Source: Bacillota bacterium
GTDB taxonomy: Bacteria; Bacillota_C; Negativicutes; Sporomusales; Sporomusaceae
Direction: 5' to 3'
DNA: 33,855 nucleotides
Assembly (NCBI GenBank): GCA_023441125.1
Contig: JAEZQV010000495.1
Coordinates: 1-33,855 of the forward strand
The notes below the pieces were generated by a model, which saw only the letters and a list, made by a program, of their open reading frames with translations, did no database searches and was not told the origin of the DNA. Shown here piece after piece: positions 26,301-33,793 of this stretch. Both the position numbers and the translations under genes were made by a program. The first letter of the stretch is position 1. Each line of letters begins with the position of its first letter.

Positions 26301-26674
26301 GTATTGCCGCTATTCGCCAGGAAGAACATCTGACCGAACTGACCGATGAATTGATTGACCGCTTTGGTGAACCACCCTTGCCGGTTACCAATCTGCTGGC
26401 AGTGGCGCGCATCAAAAATATGGCGCGCCGGCTGGGGGTCCGTCTGATTGCCGAGCGGGGCGGCCGGATAGAAATTGTTTTTGGCGACAATCCTAATGTC
26501 GCCGATGGCGGGCTGGTCACTGCCAAGAATCTGTTTCCCGGCAAGCTGGCCTTTGTACCCGGACCGCCCGAAACTATGCGCCTGACGACCACACGGCTGA
26601 CCATTCCTGTTTTGGAGGCCCTCACGAAATTGTTTTTAGCTTTAAGTGGGTTGACGGATAAAGAAAGAATGTAA
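23360..26674 (+). CDS. mfd: Transcription-repair coupling factor Mfd
   Basis: An 1104-residue translocase that removes RNA polymerase stalled at DNA lesions and recruits UvrA. Domains in order: a UvrB-like N-terminal region (about 1-330), the CarD-like RNA polymerase interaction domain (about 430-490, GDYVVHVNHGIGKYVG), a RecG-like helicase with Walker A GDVGFGKTEVA and DEEQRFG box, motif VI-type QMRGRVGRS, and the TRCF C-terminal domain. Length is normal. Two starts are possible: ATG 23360 after TGAGG, or ATG 23375 after GGGAGAG, which lies inside the longer form. I give the longer one without strong preference. The fin-mfd-spoVT order matches Bacillus. Confidence 0.97.
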   Translation: MGENTMRTLFAALYEDTALRQAQTALAVANTQSLVYGITGAQKSVLIAAAFQQAARPTVIMTASHETSELLRTDLMSLLPEVTVVELPAIDIVTFAAAAKSVELAARRMDVLSRMARGENIIILATAEAAMQKVLPKQEFLNSRVTLTRGGAVKREELVHSLVGFGYERVDQVDSAGQFSIRGGIIDIFAVNRGLPLRAELFGDEVDSLREFDPANQRSVQELALADIMPLTEPEYSGRPAVFASYLPAGATLIFDEPARFREQLSKLVKENPDIKRRVFAWTDLIAACQAYNVVYLSLLLQKIPNAQPAEIISITAKGIAPFHRQLDMLITEIKGWQDKKYTIALFMPSQDKAVTIQQNLAQEGISAIMAEAGHVPLKPGVVVVSAGALSGGFEFPQAKLVVLTELDIFGRQKKKRRPRVGKDQQITYFRDINLGDYVVHVNHGIGKYVGVETLEVGGVHKDYLHIRYAGDDKLYVPTDQVSLLQKYIGAEGEVPRLSKMGGSDWLKVKTRAKAAVADMAKELIELYAQRQLQVGYAFQPDTPWQREFEDAFPYEETPDQLQAIAEVKRDMEQPRPMDRLLCGDVGFGKTEVAIRAAFKAVMSGKQVAVLVPTTVLAQQHYQTFSSRFAGFGTVVDVVSRFRSAKEQKATLQKLALGQVDVLIGTHRILQADVVFKDLGLLIVDEEQRFGVAQKEKMKRWRANLDVLTLSATPIPRTLHMSLVGARDMSIIETPPEDRFPVQSYVVEYNEAIIREAIVRELKRGGQVYFVYNRVQTIDKIRQRLSEILPDATIKTGHGQMPEELLEQVMLDFYENHDDVLICTSIIENGLDVPNANTIIVYDADHFGLSQLYQMRGRVGRSHRMAYAYFTYRRDKVLTEVAEKRLQAIKEFAELGSGFKIAMRDLEIRGAGNILGREQHGHIVSVGFEMYCRLLDEAVEELKTGKVFVPPPEPIIELNIDAYLTGAYISDAMHKIEIYQRIAAIRQEEHLTELTDELIDRFGEPPLPVTNLLAVARIKNMARRLGVRLIAERGGRIEIVFGDNPNVADGGLVTAKNLFPGKLAFVPGPPETMRLTTTRLTIPVLEALTKLFLALSGLTDKERM

Positions 26675-26703
26675 ACTTATCTCGCTTTTTCAGACCAGAA
26701 AAA

Positions 26704-26734
26704 TGAATAAATCATATCGGCTGGATATATACTA
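26704..26734 (+). promoter_or_regulatory. Candidate sigma-G promoter of spoVT
   Basis: TGAATA (26704-26709), an 18-base spacer, then TATACTA (26728-26734). The sigma-G pattern is TGAATA-17/18-CATACTA, so only one base differs. B. subtilis spoVT is known to be sigma-G dependent. The leader would be about 110 bases. Confidence 0.5.
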
Positions 26735-26853
26735 CTATCAATGAACGATTAGGATATTTCCTAAGCCATGACTTATTCTTTGCACCGTTTCGCTTCGCTT
26801 TAAACTGTTCATTCTAAAACTCGTTGGTTAAAGCTGTAGAAAGGGGGATACTG

Positions 26854-27420
26854 GTGAAAGCAACTGGAATTGTACGCAGAATTGATGATTTAGGCCGGGT
26901 TGTCATACCCAAAGAAATCAGACGGACCTTGAGAATCCGCGAAGGGGATCCATTAGAGATATACGTTGACCGCGAAGGGGAGGTAATTCTTAAAAAATAC
27001 TCTCCGGTCGGTGAATTGGGCGATTTTGCCAAAGAATATGCCGACTCGCTGTTTGAAGCTGTCGGACATATCGTTCTCATTGCCGACCGGGACAATGTTG
27101 TGGCCGTCGCCGGCGCCTCTAAAAAGGAATTTCTAAGCAAACCCCTTGGTCCCGCCGTTGAGAAAGTAATGGAAGAACGTAAAACCGTTCTTATCAGCAA
27201 TCCTGGCGAGTACAAACATTGCAAAGGCTGCGCCGCCCAGTGCGAAGACGACGAAACCTGCAAGTTCACATCCGAGGTCATTGCTCCCATTATTGTTGAA
27301 GGTGATGCTATCGGCGCTGTAATTATCTGTTCCAAAGAGCCGGGTGTCCAAATGGCTGATATGGAGGTCAAACTAGCCGAAACAGCAGCAGGATTCCTGG
27401 CAAAACAAATGGCTCAATAA
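26854..27420 (+). CDS. spoVT: Stage V sporulation protein T
   Basis: A 188-residue forespore transcription regulator. The N-terminal AbrB-type swapped-hairpin DNA-binding domain (1-50: MKATGIVRRIDDLGRVVIPK) is almost identical to that of B. subtilis. The C-terminal GAF-like domain runs from about 55 to 185. Unlike B. subtilis SpoVT, the GAF domain has a Cys cluster at 123, 126, 130 and 136 (HCKGC...C...C). The start is GTG 26854, seven bases after AAGGGGGAT; the in-frame upstream codons lack a ribosome site. It is preceded by a likely sigma-G promoter and followed by its own terminator, so it is probably monocistronic. Confidence 0.96.
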   Translation: MKATGIVRRIDDLGRVVIPKEIRRTLRIREGDPLEIYVDREGEVILKKYSPVGELGDFAKEYADSLFEAVGHIVLIADRDNVVAVAGASKKEFLSKPLGPAVEKVMEERKTVLISNPGEYKHCKGCAAQCEDDETCKFTSEVIAPIIVEGDAIGAVIICSKEPGVQMADMEVKLAETAAGFLAKQMAQ

Positions 27421-27441
27421 TATCACAGCAGTACATGGCGT

Positions 27442-27484
27442 AAGTAGCGGACAATAACAATTTGTTAAGTTCGCTACTTTTATT
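27442..27484 (+). terminator. Terminator of spoVT
   Basis: AAGTAGCG (27442-27449) pairs with CGCTACTT (27472-27479), with an inner stem TAACA-ATT-TGTTA, followed by TTATTT. Confidence 0.8.
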
Positions 27485-27509
27485 TACTGTTTTATTGGCA
27501 GCAAGATTT

Positions 27510-27518
27510 TGCTATAAT
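27510..27518 (+). promoter_or_regulatory. Extended -10 promoter of the spoVB/yabM-like gene
   Basis: TGCTATAAT is a perfect extended -10 (TGnTATAAT). No clear -35 lies 17 bases upstream. The expected start is near 27525, about 40 bases before the start codon. Confidence 0.6.
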
Positions 27519-27564
27519 AGTAAAAGTGGCCAAACAGGCCAAATATTGGAGAGGAATGACTCGG

Positions 27565-29166
27565 TTGAGTAAAGATACATTTTTAAAAGGTGCACTGATT
27601 CTGACGGTAGCCGGCATTGTCGTTAAAATTATCGGCTCGGTAAACCGTATTTTATTATCCCGCCTGCTAGGCGGCGAAGGGGTAGGCCTGTACCAGATGG
27701 CTTATCCTATTTATCTCTTGGCGCTTAGCGTTTCCTCAGCCGGGATTCCGGTGGCCATTTCCATTATTGTTGCCGAAAAACTGGCGCGGAATGATTACCG
27801 GGGGGCTAACCGCGTATTTCGCATTTCACTAGGCGTGCTGGCGGCCACCGGTCTTTTATTTACCTTTCTTCTATACTATGGTGCCGGCTGGCTGATTGAA
27901 AATCATTTTGTCCGGGATGCCCGCGCTTACTATGCTATCGCGGCTTTGGCGCCGGCCATCTTTTTTGTTACCGTACTGTCCAGTTATCGCGGCTATTTTC
28001 AGGGCCTGCAAATGATGACGCCCACGGCGGTTTCCCAGATTTTTGAGCAGCTGCTGCGGGTTATCACCATGATTGTCTTTGCGTATATCCTCTTGCCGCG
28101 CGGTCTTGAGTTCGCGGCCGCCGGCGCCAGTTTTGGCGCCGGGCCGGGTGCTGCCGCCGGCCTGTTAGTGCTGCTCTATTTTTACTGGCGGCATAAGCCG
28201 GGTTTTCAACACCACATGGACACCCAGCCGCAAATTATCCAGGAGTCCAGTGTCAGCATTATCACCCGGATTGTCAAACTGGCATTACCGGTATCGTTAG
28301 CCAACATCATGCTGCCGGTGGTGTCCAACATTGACCTGTTAATTGTGCCGGCCAGACTGGAAGTAGCCGGCTACAGTGTTGAGCAGGCGACAGAACTGTT
28401 CGGTTATCTTACCGGTATGGCGGTACCGCTGGTTAACCTGGCAACCATCCTGACGGCTTCGCTGGCGGCCAGTCTGGTGCCGGCTGTGTCTGAGGCGTAC
28501 ACCCTTGGCAATAAGCAGCGCATTTACCAGCGCATAGCCACTGCGCTGCGCATCTCCAATCTGATTACCATCCCGAGCTTTGTAGGGATGTGGCTGCTAG
28601 CCACGCCTATTTCGCAAATGCTGTATGGCACACCTAACGCCGGCACTTCCATTGCCATTCTGTCGGTAGGTATTTTCCTGCTGGGAATTCATCAGGTTAC
28701 GACCGGTGTGCTGCAGGGGCTGGGCCATACTGCCATTCCGGTTATCAACATGGGTATTTCCGCTGTGGTCAAAATCATTATGAGCTGGCTGCTGACGGCC
28801 ATGCCGGCCCTGGGAATTATGGGGGCGGCTTGGGCTACGGTGGCCGATTTCGGGGTGGCGGCGCTTTTGAATATGTTTTTTGTTTACCGCTACATAGGTT
28901 TTAGACTGGATATCAAGGATACTATGAAGGCCCTGGTGTCATCGGCCGTTATGGGGGCTGTCGTCTTATTGGCTTATGATGCACTCATGCGTCATACCCT
29001 GCACAACACGCTGGCAACGCTGGGGTCGATTGTCACCGGCGCCGCCGTGTTTGGCATTGTCCTCTTGCTGGTGGGCGGTGTTCAGGCCCGGGATATTGAG
29101 CAACTGCCCAAAATTGGCGGCAAAATGGCGGCTGTTTTGATTAAATTAAGACTGTTGAGGCGATAA
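27565..29166 (+). CDS. SpoVB/YabM-type polysaccharide flippase (MOP superfamily)
   Basis: A 533-residue membrane protein with about 14 hydrophobic helices and the family opening TFLKGALILTVAGIVVKIIG, then LSRLLGGEGVGLYQMAYPIY. MOP-family SpoVB, YabM and MurJ-like proteins move lipid-linked wall precursors across the membrane. Position between spoVT and mazG equals B. subtilis yabM. SpoVB has the same fold, so I give no symbol. The start is TTG 27565, giving MSKDTFLKG, ten bases after GAGG. ATG 27556, nine bases earlier in frame, is an alternative with poorer spacing. The stop is directly followed by the mazG start (29168). Confidence 0.88.
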   Translation: MSKDTFLKGALILTVAGIVVKIIGSVNRILLSRLLGGEGVGLYQMAYPIYLLALSVSSAGIPVAISIIVAEKLARNDYRGANRVFRISLGVLAATGLLFTFLLYYGAGWLIENHFVRDARAYYAIAALAPAIFFVTVLSSYRGYFQGLQMMTPTAVSQIFEQLLRVITMIVFAYILLPRGLEFAAAGASFGAGPGAAAGLLVLLYFYWRHKPGFQHHMDTQPQIIQESSVSIITRIVKLALPVSLANIMLPVVSNIDLLIVPARLEVAGYSVEQATELFGYLTGMAVPLVNLATILTASLAASLVPAVSEAYTLGNKQRIYQRIATALRISNLITIPSFVGMWLLATPISQMLYGTPNAGTSIAILSVGIFLLGIHQVTTGVLQGLGHTAIPVINMGISAVVKIIMSWLLTAMPALGIMGAAWATVADFGVAALLNMFFVYRYIGFRLDIKDTMKALVSSAVMGAVVLLAYDALMRHTLHNTLATLGSIVTGAAVFGIVLLLVGGVQARDIEQLPKIGGKMAAVLIKLRLLRR

Positions 29167-29167
29167 T

Positions 29168-30637
29168 ATGGGTATTACCATTGCCGGGCTGGGACCCGGC
29201 AGCTTTCAGCATATCACGCTGGAGACCTGGGAATTACTAGTCAATGCCGGTACGCTGCTGCTGCGCACTGCCAAACATCCCTGCGTAGAGGTTCTTAAGA
29301 CTCGTGGTATTACTTTCACCAGTTTTGACCATCTCTATGAGCAGGCTGAGAGTTTCGGCGACTTATACCGGGAGATAGCCGCGGCCGTGGTCGACCAGGC
29401 CCGGCAAGGCGGGGATATTGTCTATGCCGTACCCGGCAGTCCCTTGGTAGCGGAAAAAACTGTCGAGCTCATCCGCTCTCAGGCCGAGCAAGCAAAGATC
29501 AGCCTGAATATTGTACCGGCCATGAGCTTTCTGGAGGTGTTGTATACCCGTCTTGGCGTTGATCCCATTACCGGCATTACCATCGTGGATGCCGCCGATC
29601 TGGCCGCCTTGCCGCCTGATCTGGCTACCGGGCTGGTGATTACCCAGGTGTATAGCCGTCAGGTTGCGTCCAATGCCAAATTAACCCTCATGGACTATTA
29701 CGGTGATGAATACCAGGTGACCGTTGTGCGTAATCTGGGTCTGCCTGACGAGGAAATAACCACGATTATGCTGTTTGAGCTTGACCGGCTGCCGGCCATT
29801 GACCATCTTACCAGTGTGTACGTGCCGCCCCGACCGGCCCGGAGCAATTTGTTTTCCCTTGATCCGGTGGTTGATGTAATGGCCCGGTTACGGTCGCCGG
29901 GCGGCTGCGTCTGGGATATCGAGCAGACCCACCTGAGCCTGCGCCGGTATATCGTGGAGGAAGTGTATGAGGTACTGGAGGCCATCGAACTGGCTGACGG
30001 CGTAAAATTATGCGAAGAGCTTGGCGACCTGCTGCTGCAGATTGTCTTTCATGCCCGCATTGCCGAAGAGAGCGGCGGTTTTTCCATGCAGGATGTTATC
30101 GATGCCGTTACTGAAAAGATGGTTCGGCGCCATCCCCATGTGTTTGGAGCAATCACCGTACGGGATGCGGCCGAGGTTGTCCTCAACTGGGAACAGATTA
30201 AAAAGCGGGAAAAAGCCGGCGAACGGACCGGTGTGCTGGATGGTATTCCCATCGGTTTGCCCAGCCTCATGACGGCTTTTAAACTGCAGGCCAAAGCGTC
30301 CAAAGTAGGCTTCGACTGGGATAGTATCGGACCTGTATGGGACAAGATCGCCGAAGAACTCGGCGAATTGCGGGCGGCGGCCGCCTTGCCGCCGGCTGTG
30401 CGCACCCGGCGGACCGAGGACGAGCTGGGCGACGTTTTGTTTGCCGTTGTCAATCTGGCCCGGTTTATGGGGATTGATCCGGAAACGGCCCTTACGGCCA
30501 CCAATAACAAATTCCGCCGGCGCTTTAATTACATTGAGGCCAAAGTTAAGGAGCAGAATCGCCGGTGGGAGAGCCTGGATTTAGCCGAACTTGACGTCCT
30601 GTGGGAGCAAGCTAAGGAAAAAGAAGGCCAATCATGA
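29168..30637 (+). CDS. mazG: MazG family NTP pyrophosphohydrolase with N-terminal methylase-like domain (YabN)
   Basis: A 489-residue two-domain protein. Residues 1 to about 220 form a tetrapyrrole (SAM-dependent) methylase-like domain (ITIAGLGPGSFQHITLETW, YAVPGSPLVAEKT). Residues from about 230 form the MazG domain, with two all-alpha halves carrying EExxE and ExxD metal sites (EEVYEVLEAIE, EELGDLLLQIVFHA, EDELGDVLFAVVNLARF). MazG hydrolyses nucleoside triphosphates to monophosphates and pyrophosphate, clearing damaged nucleotides. The fusion is the usual form in spore formers (B. subtilis YabN). GAGG lies eight bases before the ATG, within the end of the flippase gene, implying one operon. 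Confidence 0.95.
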   Translation: MGITIAGLGPGSFQHITLETWELLVNAGTLLLRTAKHPCVEVLKTRGITFTSFDHLYEQAESFGDLYREIAAAVVDQARQGGDIVYAVPGSPLVAEKTVELIRSQAEQAKISLNIVPAMSFLEVLYTRLGVDPITGITIVDAADLAALPPDLATGLVITQVYSRQVASNAKLTLMDYYGDEYQVTVVRNLGLPDEEITTIMLFELDRLPAIDHLTSVYVPPRPARSNLFSLDPVVDVMARLRSPGGCVWDIEQTHLSLRRYIVEEVYEVLEAIELADGVKLCEELGDLLLQIVFHARIAEESGGFSMQDVIDAVTEKMVRRHPHVFGAITVRDAAEVVLNWEQIKKREKAGERTGVLDGIPIGLPSLMTAFKLQAKASKVGFDWDSIGPVWDKIAEELGELRAAAALPPAVRTRRTEDELGDVLFAVVNLARFMGIDPETALTATNNKFRRRFNYIEAKVKEQNRRWESLDLAELDVLWEQAKEKEGQS

Positions 30638-30696
30638 GTTTTTTTACCATTTTTTTTAATAAAAGCAGGAATAAAAAAATACGTAGCGAATAAAGC

Positions 30697-30720
30697 TAAT
30701 CGTAATCGATTTACGTTAGG
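30697..30720 (+). promoter_or_regulatory. Inverted repeat directly before the hup ribosome site
   Basis: CTAA-t-CGTAA and TTACGTTAG form a 9-bp stem with one bulge around TCGAT, running into TTAGGGGGAG, the Shine-Dalgarno of hup. It could be an operator or an RNA hairpin. The upstream 60 bases are very AT-rich. Confidence 0.35.
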
Positions 30721-30732
30721 GGGAGCAAGATT

Positions 30733-31008
30733 GTGAATAAAACCGACCTTGTCAAAGCAGTAGCCCAAAAGGCTGATATGACCCAGAAAGATGCTGAGAA
30801 AGCCATTAACGCTGTATTTGTTGCTATCGAAGAAGCATTAGCCAAAAATGATAAAGTACAGATTATCGGCTTTGGTACTTTTGAAGTGAAAACCCGTGAA
30901 GAGCGCAAAGGGCGCAACCCGCAAACCGGCAAGGAAATTACCATTCCCGCTTCCAAGAATCCTGTGTTTAAAGCAGGTAAAGGCTTGAAAGATACTGTAA
31001 ACGCTTAA
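30733..31008 (+). CDS. hup: HU family DNA-binding protein
   Basis: A 91-residue histone-like protein that bends and compacts DNA as a homodimer. It shows MNKTDLVKAVAQK, the GFGTFEV turn and the beta-arm signature around ERKGRNPQTGKEI with the intercalating Pro. The C-terminal SKNPVFKAGKGLKDTVN is standard. The start is GTG 30733 after GGGGGAG. It follows mazG by about 95 bases, in the place where Bacillus has the small RNA-binding protein gene yabO. A strong terminator follows. Confidence 0.97.
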   Translation: MNKTDLVKAVAQKADMTQKDAEKAINAVFVAIEEALAKNDKVQIIGFGTFEVKTREERKGRNPQTGKEITIPASKNPVFKAGKGLKDTVNA

Positions 31009-31034
31009 CTGTAAAGTGGACAAGATGTGACTGT

Positions 31035-31060
31035 AAACCAGGTTTCTAAACCTGGTTTTT
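31035..31060 (+). terminator. Terminator of hup
   Basis: AAACCAGGTTT (31035-31045) with AAACCTGGTTT (31048-31058), ending in a U-run. Nearest pairs at the tip probably open to give a normal loop. Confidence 0.9.
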
Positions 31061-31154
31061 GCTTATAAACTTTTCGCTGCACAGGCGATGCGGCTGACGG
31101 TTACTGTGTAGGCCTAGGGTTTTTCAAGATTGTTAATGAGGAGAAACATCATTC

Positions 31155-31847
31155 ATGACAGGCAAAATATTAATTGTTGATGATGAGCTTAATATTCGGG
31201 AACTCATAAAATTTAATGTAGAAAAAGCCGGTTACAAAGTTTTGGAAACAGGTGACGGACAGACAGCGGTAAACCTGGCAAAAAGTGAAAAACCGGATCT
31301 TGTTGTGCTCGATCTGATGCTGCCCGGCCTCGACGGACTGGAAGTGTGCCGGGTTATTAAGAACTCCCGCGAAACAGCTGCTATCCCCATTATTATGCTG
31401 ACTGCCAAGAATGAGGAAATAGATAAAGTCATCGGTTTGGAGCTGGGTGCTGACGATTATTTGACCAAGCCGTTCAGTCCACGGGAGCTTTTGGCCAGAA
31501 TTAAGGCAGTACTTCGGCGTAGTCAAAAGGACAGCACCATAGGCGGCGAATTGACGTTAGGGAAACTCCGGCTTAACTTCAGCCGGTATGAAGCCTATCT
31601 CGGCTCGGCGAAACTTGAGCTGACACCCAAAGAATACGAGATGCTTAAATTATTCGTAACCAATACCGGCAAAGTGTTTACCAGAGAGCAGCTGCTGGAG
31701 AAAGTCTGGGGTTATGAGTATTTTGGCGACACCAGAACGGTGGATGTGCATGTGCGGCATTTACGCGTCAAACTGGGGCAGGATACCGAAGTAGCCGAGG
31801 CAATTGAGACTGTCCGCGGCGTTGGCTATCGTTTTAAGGATATGTAA
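31155..31847 (+). CDS. phoP: OmpR-family response regulator, probable PhoP/PhoB
   Basis: A 230-residue regulator. The receiver domain (1 to about 120) has Asp9/Asp10, phospho-acceptor Asp53 (VVLDLMLPG), Thr83 and Lys105 (LTKPFSPRELLAR). The C-terminal winged helix (about 130-228) has LTPKEYEMLKLF, WGYEYFGDTRTVDVHVRHLR and RGVGYRF. The family is clear. The PhoP/PhoB assignment rests on its place before pstB-phoU and on a Pho box in front of pstB. The sensor kinase gene that usually follows is absent, and so are pstS, pstC and pstA. The start lies after GAGGAGAAAC. Own terminator, so separate from pstB. Confidence 0.8.
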   Translation: MTGKILIVDDELNIRELIKFNVEKAGYKVLETGDGQTAVNLAKSEKPDLVVLDLMLPGLDGLEVCRVIKNSRETAAIPIIMLTAKNEEIDKVIGLELGADDYLTKPFSPRELLARIKAVLRRSQKDSTIGGELTLGKLRLNFSRYEAYLGSAKLELTPKEYEMLKLFVTNTGKVFTREQLLEKVWGYEYFGDTRTVDVHVRHLRVKLGQDTEVAEAIETVRGVGYRFKDM

Positions 31848-31871
31848 AAACAGAGAAACTGTGACGAGTAG

Positions 31872-31903
31872 GATTGCCGTACTATAGCGGCAATCTTTTT
31901 TGT
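31872..31903 (+). terminator. Terminator of the response regulator gene
   Basis: GATTGCCG (31872-31879) with CGGCAATC (31888-31895), followed by TTTTTTGTTTTT. Confidence 0.92.
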
Positions 31904-31973
31904 TTTTAAATCAGCTGCTGCGTTACATAATTAGAGAAATTTTTGTCAAGGCTGCATAATAGGCGATTCAGAT

Positions 31974-32017
31974 TTAACAAGATATTAACATTCGGGCCGC
32001 TATTTTTATGTTATATT
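31974..32017 (+). promoter_or_regulatory. Pho box and promoter of pstB
   Basis: TTAACA (31974-31979), five bases, TTAACA (31985-31990): two direct hexamers with 11-base period, the arrangement bound by Gram-positive PhoP. A -10 TATATT (32012-32017) lies 21 bases further, with no good -35, as expected for an activator-dependent promoter. Confidence 0.65.
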
Positions 32018-32052
32018 GCATATAAGAAACGACAGGAGGATTAGACTGGCTT

Positions 32053-32808
32053 ATGAACTATAAAATCCAGGTCAATAAACTTAAATTATATTATGGCGAT
32101 GTGCTAGCTTTGAAAAAAATTTCTATTGATATTGCTGAAAACGGAGTGCTGGCTCTAATCGGTCCGTCAGGCTGCGGCAAGTCGACTTTTCTTAAAACAC
32201 TCAACCGCATGAATGATTTGGTGGACAATGTAAAAATTGAGGGCGAGGTACTGCTTGACGGCGAAAATATATATCATCCCAAAATTGACACCGTTATGCT
32301 GAGAAAAAGAGTAGGCATGGTGTTCCAGCGTCCCAACCCTTTTCCGATGTCAATTTATGATAATATCGCTTATGGACCGCGGATTCATGGTCAAACCAAC
32401 CGGACCGTGCTGGACGCCATTGTCGAAAAGAGTCTGACTGGTTCGGCTCTGTGGGAGGAAGTTAAAGACCGCCTGCATACTTCCGCTATGGGCTTATCCG
32501 GCGGTCAGCAGCAGCGACTGTGCATTGCCCGGCTGCTGGCTGTTGAACCGGAAGTTTTGCTGATGGATGAGCCATGTTCGGCTTTGGACCCCATTTCGAC
32601 CATGAAGATCGAAGAATTGGTTACAGAATTGAAAGCAAGATATACTATTGTTATGGTTACCCACAACATGCAGCAGGCGGCCCGGGTATCGGACTACACC
32701 GGCTTTTTTTTGAATGGCGATTTGGTGGAACATGATAAAACCGATACCATCTTTACCCGCCCGCAGGATAAACGGACGGAAGACTATATCACAGGACGCT
32801 TCGGCTAA
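32053..32808 (+). CDS. pstB: Phosphate ABC transporter ATP-binding protein
   Basis: A 251-residue ABC ATPase powering high-affinity phosphate uptake. Walker [10 protein letters not shown] (37-45), Q-loop [19 protein letters not shown] (typical of PstB), signature LSGGQQQR, Walker B LLMDEP and the switch His in VTHNMQQA are all present. AGGAGG is at 32034-32039, a rather long 13 bases before the ATG; no nearer in-frame start exists. The permease and binding-protein genes are not in the window, so pstB-phoU is an isolated pair, with phoU 14 bases downstream. Confidence 0.95.
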   Translation: MNYKIQVNKLKLYYGDVLALKKISIDIAENGVLALIGPSGCGKSTFLKTLNRMNDLVDNVKIEGEVLLDGENIYHPKIDTVMLRKRVGMVFQRPNPFPMSIYDNIAYGPRIHGQTNRTVLDAIVEKSLTGSALWEEVKDRLHTSAMGLSGGQQQRLCIARLLAVEPEVLLMDEPCSALDPISTMKIEELVTELKARYTIVMVTHNMQQAARVSDYTGFFLNGDLVEHDKTDTIFTRPQDKRTEDYITGRFG

Positions 32809-32822
32809 GGAGGACTATATAA

Positions 32823-33479
32823 ATGACAATGAGGCATAGTTACGACCAGGAACTGGAGCACCTGCGCCAGAGTCTGCTCGCGATGGGTAACGCAGTCGCC
32901 GATGCGATTGACGATGCCGTGACTTCACTGGCCAGACAGGATGCCGAGCTGGCCGGCAAAGTCATGGAATTTGACGACCGGATTGACCAAATGGAAGTGG
33001 AAATCGAGGACAAATGCATGGTCCTAATCGCCAGGCAGCAGCCTATCGCCCGCGATCTCCGGGTAATCGGCACCGGTCTTAAAATTACTACGGATTTGGA
33101 GCGAATGGGCGATCACGCCTATGATATCGCCAAAATAACCCTGAGCCTGGCTAACCAGCCCTTGATTAAACCGCTGGTGGATATTCCCCGTATGGCGCAG
33201 ATGGCGCAGCGGATGCTGAAGGACTCACTGGAAGCCTATACTTCGCTGGATATTGCCCTGGCCGAGCAGGTATGCTTAAGCGATGATGAAGTCGACCATA
33301 TCTATTATCAAGTGTTCAGAGAACTGCTGACCTACATGATGGAAGACCCGACAACCATTTCGCAGGCCACCCAGCTGATCTTCGTCGCGCGTTACCTGGA
33401 ACGGATTGCCGACCATGCCACCAACATTGCCGAATGGACCATTTACCTGGTAACCGGCCAGCGCCGTCGCAAAAAATAG
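32823..33479 (+). CDS. phoU: Phosphate signalling complex protein PhoU
   Basis: A 218-residue all-helical protein of two repeated PhoU units. Each unit ends in the metal-binding signature: DLERMGDHAYDIAK (about 91-104) and YLERIADHATNIAEW (about 191-205). PhoU restrains the PstB transporter and the PhoR kinase when phosphate is plentiful. AAGGAGG lies before the ATG. It shares the Pho-box promoter with pstB and is closed by a strong terminator. Confidence 0.96.
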   Translation: MTMRHSYDQELEHLRQSLLAMGNAVADAIDDAVTSLARQDAELAGKVMEFDDRIDQMEVEIEDKCMVLIARQQPIARDLRVIGTGLKITTDLERMGDHAYDIAKITLSLANQPLIKPLVDIPRMAQMAQRMLKDSLEAYTSLDIALAEQVCLSDDEVDHIYYQVFRELLTYMMEDPTTISQATQLIFVARYLERIADHATNIAEWTIYLVTGQRRRKK

Positions 33480-33488
33480 GCTAGAGCA

Positions 33489-33540
33489 AAAAAGGGATTG
33501 CCACACTGCGGTATGTATCGCAGCCAGGCAATCCCTTTTT
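33489..33540 (+). terminator. Terminator of pstB-phoU
   Basis: AAAAAGGGATTGCC (33489-33502) with GGCAATCCCTTTTT (33527-33540), and an inner stem CTGCG (33506-33510) with CGCAG (33519-33523). Confidence 0.92.
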
Positions 33541-33793
33541 CAGTCCAGCAGAAAGTATAGTTTTGAGAGTCGCAGAGGAGCTAGCAAGCAAGGGAGGCCA
33601 AGCCCAAAACCCGGCCCGGGCGGCCGTCATACAACGCTTCGCCGCTGGCGCTTAACCTTTCGCTTATGCCTCAGTGCTGTTTATGCCCGGCAACCCTCGT
33701 AACTCCCGTAACCCTGCGGCCTTTGCCGGAAAAAGCGTTCCGCAGGAGAAAAGCCGGGTGGTATTCCGTTAAAAAATCCGTACTGTTTGAGTG
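33541..33793. other. GC-rich intergenic stretch without a recognisable gene
   Basis: No convincing reading frame or RNA gene is seen. It begins with a purine-rich block (GAGAGTCGCAGAGGAGC) and carries CCCGGCCCGGGCGGCC and CGCTTCGCCGCTGGCG. Its texture resembles the element near 21.4 kb, but I see no long shared word. Confidence 0.4.
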
